This document shows positions 59,984-64,000 of a stretch of 64,000 bases of DNA, piece after piece. A program made the position numbers and the translations under genes. This DNA comes from DTCV01 sp964641155 (GTDB lineage: Archaea > Thermoproteota > Thermoprotei_A > Sulfolobales > NBVN01), in contig CAZXJO010000006.1 of NCBI GenBank assembly GCA_964641155.1, forward strand, positions 1 through 64,000. The letters run 5' to 3'. Numbering within the stretch: the first letter of the stretch is position 1; each line of letters starts with the position of its first letter. Below the pieces are notes generated by a model. It was not told the origin of the DNA. It did no database searches and was given only the letters and a program-made list of their open reading frames with translations.

Positions 59984-61042
59984 CTACGTGATCACTCCGG
60001 TAATGCTTGCTAACCTCTCAGCAGCTTCCCAAGTAAGCCCTGACTCACCTAGGATCGTGTACCTATCAGGCCTTATCCTATGCGCTATTGTTAACGCCTC
60101 AATGACCTTAAAGTCTGGGATGCCTAACTCCTTAGCAGTTGTTGGGAGCCCCAACCTCCTGACCGTTAGGGCTAACTTCCTCCAGTTCCTCCCGTGGAGG
60201 TAGCTCATCATTATAGTTCCTAAAGCCACCTGCTCACCGTGGAGTGCGGGGTAGTTGGCGACTAAGTCCAACGCATGGCTGAAGAGGTGCTCTGACCCGC
60301 TCGCAGGCCTAGTACTGCCGGCTATGCACATAGCCACCGAACTACTTATTAAGCCCTCAACAACTATCCTCACCCCTTCAGGGGAGCCCGTGGAGATCAG
60401 CTCACTGTAGTTGATTACGTGCTTAGCTGAGAGCAGGGCAAGGGAGGCTGAGTACCCCCCGTAGTACTCACCTTTGAGCCTGTGAGCCAGTTCCCAGTCA
60501 AGAACTGCGGTGAACTTACCTATTAAGTCCCCCGAACCTGCGAGTAACAACCTCTTAGGGGCGTTACCTATGACTGATATATCAGCGACTATAGCTATCG
60601 GGGTCCGGGACTTGACCGATACCACGCTACCCGTACCACGTATTGATGAGAATGGGGATGCTACGCCGTCATGTGAGGCTGCGGTAGGGACGCTTACGAA
60701 TGGAATGCTTAGGTTGTTGGCCACGCACTTAGACACATCTATCACCTTACCACCTCCCACACCCACTACGAAGTCCATTCCCTTGCCTGTGTAGGAGTTA
60801 ACAATCTCTTCAACGGAGTCCGACGTCGGGGAACTCACCACAGCCTCCTCAACTTCGAAGTCATGACTCAACAGAAGATCCACCAACTTACCCCCCACCA
60901 ACTTCATGACGTTGGGGCCTGAAATCACTAGGCCCCTCCCACCAATACGCAATTCCTTAACAACCTTAGGGACGTCCTCTATGACGCCGTCACCCACTAT
61001 AACCTTTTTAGGTAGGTCAATCACGTGTTTCCCAGCGTTCAA
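59984..61042 (-). CDS. egsA: sn-glycerol-1-phosphate dehydrogenase
   Basis: A 352-residue NAD(P)-dependent enzyme that makes the glycerol backbone of archaeal lipids. The nucleotide site is VGVGGGKVIDVSK, and the zinc ligands are in TAASHDGVASPF, GSEHLFSHALD and ALHGEQVALG. The length is normal. It heads a pair with UPF0179. Confidence 0.95.
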   Translation of the reverse strand: MNAGKHVIDLPKKVIVGDGVIEDVPKVVKELRIGGRGLVISGPNVMKLVGGKLVDLLLSHDFEVEEAVVSSPTSDSVEEIVNSYTGKGMDFVVGVGGGKVIDVSKCVANNLSIPFVSVPTAASHDGVASPFSSIRGTGSVVSVKSRTPIAIVADISVIGNAPKRLLLAGSGDLIGKFTAVLDWELAHRLKGEYYGGYSASLALLSAKHVINYSELISTGSPEGVRIVVEGLISSSVAMCIAGSTRPASGSEHLFSHALDLVANYPALHGEQVALGTIMMSYLHGRNWRKLALTVRRLGLPTTAKELGIPDFKVIEALTIAHRIRPDRYTILGESGLTWEAAERLASITGVIT

Positions 61043-61602
61043 CGTCTTAACACTCTACTAAGGATTTACGGATAGAGGGTTTTAAACATATGTAGGCCGC
61101 GGGCATCGAGCCACGTCGTAAGGGCTATAAGGTTATAACGCTTCCAGCAGTTATTGATCGCGGGTGATGTGTTTTTAAATCTCTGACAGGTGATGTCGCG
61201 GTGGCTGTCTGAACTCAAACCCAATCAACCACTTTTCTCGGAGCTTATCCGTCCACGGCCTCATCGGACTGTGGGTGGGGTAGTCGGTCGTTTAGTCGTT
61301 CAACGGTGTTCGGAATCCTAACCTCTTGAGGGATGCAGCACTTTATCTAAGTCGTTGGTGTCTCCGATCATTTGATGATTTATAACTGGTAATACCGTGA
61401 TAATTTACTTAATTTGTAGTGATGGATGACTCGGTAAGTCACCTAATACATCAGCTCATCAGCTAATCCGTAGGGAAGGACGCAGCGATACGGTCTCAAC
61501 GCCTAATCAGTCAACAACCCTGCTTAATCCCTCATGCGCAGGCTCTGTAATAATCTTATAGGGCTTTCAGCAACTAACTGCTAATGTTTGGAGGTGTGAT
61601 GA
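61043..61602. other. Long gene-free region before the MATE gene
   Basis: No open frame of protein-like composition is seen. At 61170 a TTTTTAAAT box is followed at 61191 by GTGATGT, 12 bases and CTGA, a half C/D-box pattern without a second half, so it is not called. ATTTATAACTGG near 61378 may be another promoter. A tandem CATCAGCT-CATCAGCT lies near 61452-61467. The MATE promoter TCTTATAGGG and Shine-Dalgarno GGAGGTG (61591-61597) are at the right end. Confidence 0.5.
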
Positions 61603-62988
61603 TTGAGGCGTGGTTCGGTGACGACTATTGAGGGCTATAGGAATGAAGTAGTTGGTGGACCCATAGTTAGGACCCTCCTTAAGTTGGGCCTCCCCCTAAT
61701 GATCGTACAACTTGTCCACATATCCTACAACGTAGCGGATGCGTTCTGGCTGAGCAAGTACAGCGACGTAGCTATGGCGGTGCCTAGGCAGGTTTGGCCC
61801 CTACTCATGTTCTTCAACGCCGTCTTAATGGCCTTATCCACAGCTAATATGGCGCTACTCTCGCAGTACGTTGGTGCGAGGAGGTACGGAGACGCAAGCA
61901 GTACGGCATCTAAGTTCCTCACTGTAGCGGCATTGCTAGGGGTGGGGTCAGGCATTACCTACCTATCCATAAGGTACTACGTATTTAGGTACATCATAAT
62001 ACCTCCGGAGGAGATATTCGGTGACGTAATGGATTATTCAGGCATAATCGCCTTCGACCTAATCTTGTCAGGGTTCGCGATAACTTACTCCACAATACTT
62101 CAGTCAGTGGGGGATACTAAGACACCGGCTATTGTCGGCGGTATATCAGCTCTAACTAACATTGTATTGGATCCGTTACTAATACTTGGAGTACCTCCCT
62201 TCCCCAGGATGGGTGTTGTTGGGGCAGCCGTCGCGACGGTGCTCGCAAGGCTTGCCGGCGTGGCTGCGTTAATTGCCTTAACCAGTCGTAAGTTCCCCGA
62301 CTTAAAGGTCACCCTGACTAAGGACGTCAGCGGTGAGTGGGTCGTTAAAAACTTAACCATAGGTGGGCCGATACTCTTATTCCACGCATCCAACAGTCTG
62401 GCGTTTATGTTTCAGAACGCCTTAGTGAATTCCTTCGGCGTCATCGTAGCTGCGGCATTTGCCGTAGGGTTCATAGTGATGGAGATAGCTGATGCGGCGA
62501 TATGGGGCCTCACCACACCGACAGCTATAATGATCGGTCAGAACTTAGGCGCGGGCAATTTAAGTCGTTGCAGATTGATAGCTTACAATGCCTCAATCGC
62601 CCTAGGCGCTCTAACCACAGCTGGCTCCATAGCGGTGTATCTACTACGAGTTCCCCTCATAGCGGTCTTCACCTCGGACGCCTTAATAGCGAGTGAAGCC
62701 GTTACATTTTTAAGTACTTTCATTTTTACGTTACCTTTCTTCGCCTTATTCTTCGTCGGTATGTCCGTGGGGAGGGGTTCAGGACATACGTTAATACCTA
62801 CCGTGTTGGGGGTCGTGAGGCTGTGGGTAATTCGAGTAGGCCTCGGCTACGTGCTCGCCTACCACATGGGTTTGAACTCATACGGTATCTGGGTTGCGAT
62901 GGCACTCAGTAACGTGATAAGCGGCACAGCTGCCCTAGCATGGATAAAGTACGGTGACTGGGACAAGCCAGTTATTAGGAAGTCTTAA
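61603..62988 (+). CDS. MATE-family multidrug/organic-cation exporter
   Basis: A 461-residue protein with 12 hydrophobic segments. Characteristic stretches are GLPLMIVQLVHISYNVADAF and GGISALTNIVLDPLLILG in the first half, and GQNLGAGNLSRC and FVGMSVGRGSG in the second. TTG 61603, seven bases after GGAGGTG, is the start. The drug or metabolite exported is unknown. Confidence 0.93.
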   Translation: MRRGSVTTIEGYRNEVVGGPIVRTLLKLGLPLMIVQLVHISYNVADAFWLSKYSDVAMAVPRQVWPLLMFFNAVLMALSTANMALLSQYVGARRYGDASSTASKFLTVAALLGVGSGITYLSIRYYVFRYIIIPPEEIFGDVMDYSGIIAFDLILSGFAITYSTILQSVGDTKTPAIVGGISALTNIVLDPLLILGVPPFPRMGVVGAAVATVLARLAGVAALIALTSRKFPDLKVTLTKDVSGEWVVKNLTIGGPILLFHASNSLAFMFQNALVNSFGVIVAAAFAVGFIVMEIADAAIWGLTTPTAIMIGQNLGAGNLSRCRLIAYNASIALGALTTAGSIAVYLLRVPLIAVFTSDALIASEAVTFLSTFIFTLPFFALFFVGMSVGRGSGHTLIPTVLGVVRLWVIRVGLGYVLAYHMGLNSYGIWVAMALSNVISGTAALAWIKYGDWDKPVIRKS

Positions 62989-63617
62989 ACCGGTGTAGGC
63001 TTCTGCACCGCTGAGTGCTTCCTAACGCTATCCCCTAACGCTATGTAGAGGAGTATTAAACCAACAACCACCAGTATCGGTAAGAGTATGCCCGCTATGA
63101 GCAATATCCCGGAAATCAAGTACAGTGAGTCGCCTTCAACGTTGTTGAGCTTCAGGCAGAGAACGACCATACCCACGTTGCCTAAGATGATTATGATGCC
63201 ACCCAAGATAATTACAGCGAAACCGAAGAAGGTTAAGAATGGTAGGAAGGCAGCGCCCACCAAGACAACTACTAAGCCCCACACATATCCCAGCTTAATC
63301 AACTTCGTCGAAGTTGAGAACTCAGAGTTAACGCGGGCTAAATCAGAAGTACCGGGAATGAACTTCAAGTAAAAACCAACTAAAGCCAACACACCGCCAA
63401 TAAGTATTAGAGCTAATGCAGAGATCAGAGCACCTATTACAGGTACGAAGACCCTGCCTAACGGAGCACCCATATGAGGCCCTGCAGCCGCAAAGACACC
63501 TGCAGCAACAACCACTAAGGAAATCCCAAGCAATACCCAACCAATCAATATGTATAGGAGACCTTGACGCATCTTAGTGAACGCACCAACAACGTCGGGC
63601 TGATTCTGAGCAGTCAT
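62985..63617 (-). CDS. DUF973 membrane protein
   Basis: A 210-residue protein with five or six hydrophobic segments, matching the crenarchaeal DUF973 family (KMRQGLLYILIGWVLLG, FYLKFIPGTSDL). Function unknown. It converges with the MATE gene, overlapping by four bases. A TATA-like AAGATTTGATGG lies upstream. Confidence 0.75.
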   Translation of the reverse strand: MTAQNQPDVVGAFTKMRQGLLYILIGWVLLGISLVVVAAGVFAAAGPHMGAPLGRVFVPVIGALISALALILIGGVLALVGFYLKFIPGTSDLARVNSEFSTSTKLIKLGYVWGLVVVLVGAAFLPFLTFFGFAVIILGGIIIILGNVGMVVLCLKLNNVEGDSLYLISGILLIAGILLPILVVVGLILLYIALGDSVRKHSAVQKPTPV

Positions 63618-63710
63618 GGATCAACACATCACTTACATAGTTCCATCAAATCTTTTAAACATTGCAGAGGCATGGCGCACTTAAAGCTCGTCAGCTGAGT
63701 TAAGGACAGA

Positions 63711-63766
63711 CCCCCAGTACAGGAGTGCGTTGACCTTCATCATTTCCAACGCCGACGAACTGGGGG
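63711..63766. other. Hairpin with inner stem, possible RNA element
   Basis: CCCCCAGT (63711-63718) pairs with ACTGGGGG (63759-63766), and inside it GCGTTG (63727-63732) pairs with CAACGC (63747-63752). The internal loops are 8 and 6 bases. It could be a terminator for the minus-strand gene at its left or a small RNA; no ACA box is seen where an H/ACA guide would have it. Confidence 0.35.
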
Positions 63767-63851
63767 AACCCCTACCATACGTGCCTTCACCGTCAAAACG
63801 TACAGCTACACTACACCTCCTTAAGCGTGTATGTGCTCCGTCAGGTTTGAT

Positions 63852-64000
63852 TTATGGAGTGGTTAGGGGTTGCAGTATGTGGAATAAGAGGGCTATTGTC
63901 AGGAATGCGATGAAGGTCACCACGGCGCCGGCTGCGATACCCTCATACGGTATGGATGACTCTGACCCCCTCTCACCCTGCATCCTCCTCACTCCCTCCA
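63852..64000 (-). CDS. Small membrane protein, possibly partial
   Basis: A frame ending at 63852 contains 43 residues from the ATG at 63983, with one membrane segment near its end (GAVVTFIAFLTIALLFHIL). GGAGTGAGGAGG lies directly before that ATG, and the frame is open to the window edge, so a longer protein may start outside. No family is recognised. Confidence 0.5.
   Translation of the reverse strand, partial: EGVRRMQGERGSESSIPYEGIAAGAVVTFIAFLTIALLFHILQPLTTP

Noticed and set aside
61185..61215. Third C/D-box sRNA near a TTTTTAAAT box
   Set aside because: GTGATGT, a 12-base guide and CTGA are present but no second guide or C' box follows, so it may be chance.

Overview
The window comes from a hyperthermophilic archaeon of the Thermoproteota (crenarchaeal) type; the species cannot be named from the sequence alone. 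The evidence is archaeal information-processing genes throughout (aIF2-gamma, Rpo7, Spt4, S24e, S27ae, L15e, L37e, S6e, S3Ae, LSm, aCPSF1, proteasome beta, Kae1/Bud32/Pcc1), sn-glycerol-1-phosphate dehydrogenase for archaeal lipids, DUF973 and class III pilin genes, frequent GTG/TTG starts, TATA-box promoters with short or absent leaders, and CRISPR repeats ending in GAAAG.

Layout. 1-480 is the 3' end of 23S rRNA. 512-2136 (minus) is an RNA m5C methyltransferase plus a NIP7-like PUA protein. 2.2-9.7 kb is an accessory stretch: two unknown genes, an orphan two-repeat CRISPR with its own repeat, an ArsB/NhaD-type permease, a small HTH-TnpB element and a cas6 gene. 9663-23161 is a complete type I-D CRISPR-Cas locus. 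The operon cas10d-csc2-csc1-cas3-cas2-cas4-cas1 runs on the minus strand, csa3-cas6 is divergent, and two arrays with the same 24-nt repeat flank the genes (25 visible repeats and 13 repeats). Two runs of N mark assembly gaps next to the arrays. 23.2-26.2 kb is a tight plus-strand cluster (CYTH, SAM hydroxide adenosyltransferase, NMN adenylyltransferase, RtcA). A decayed transglutaminase-like gene follows.

From 27 to 33.6 kb a minus-strand super-operon holds S15, XTP pyrophosphatase, Bud32, Kae1, S27ae, S24e, Spt4, Rpo7, a PIN protein, aIF2-gamma and an FKBP. 33.7-41 kb holds Cdc45-like, Pcc1, S3Ae, a sugar nucleotidyltransferase, an Obg-type GTPase, L15e, a DUF54 RNA-binding protein and two RNase P proteins. 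41-49.7 kb holds homoserine kinase behind a structured leader, a divergent pair of C/D-box sRNA candidates, a second m5C methyltransferase, the methylmalonyl-CoA mutase/epimerase cluster, a protein-isoaspartate methyltransferase, aCPSF1 and proteasome beta. 49.8-64 kb holds a MIP18-family protein, MoaB, a D-aminoacylase next to a TAXI-TRAP transporter, a pilin, tRNA-Ala(GGC), LSm-L37e, a CPA2 antiporter, S6e, G1P dehydrogenase, a MATE exporter and DUF973.

The most interesting region is the CRISPR locus. Its spacers are unusually long (mostly 47-66 nt, three outliers of 76, 77 and 35 nt). Its Cas2 carries a C-terminal tail of about 50 residues, and its Cas4 lacks the usual lysine of the nuclease motif. 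The 3' part of cas10d contains a strong Shine-Dalgarno and TTG start positioned to make a separate 147-residue Cas11d small subunit. Two different Cas6 proteins and an orphan mini-array with another repeat sit close by.
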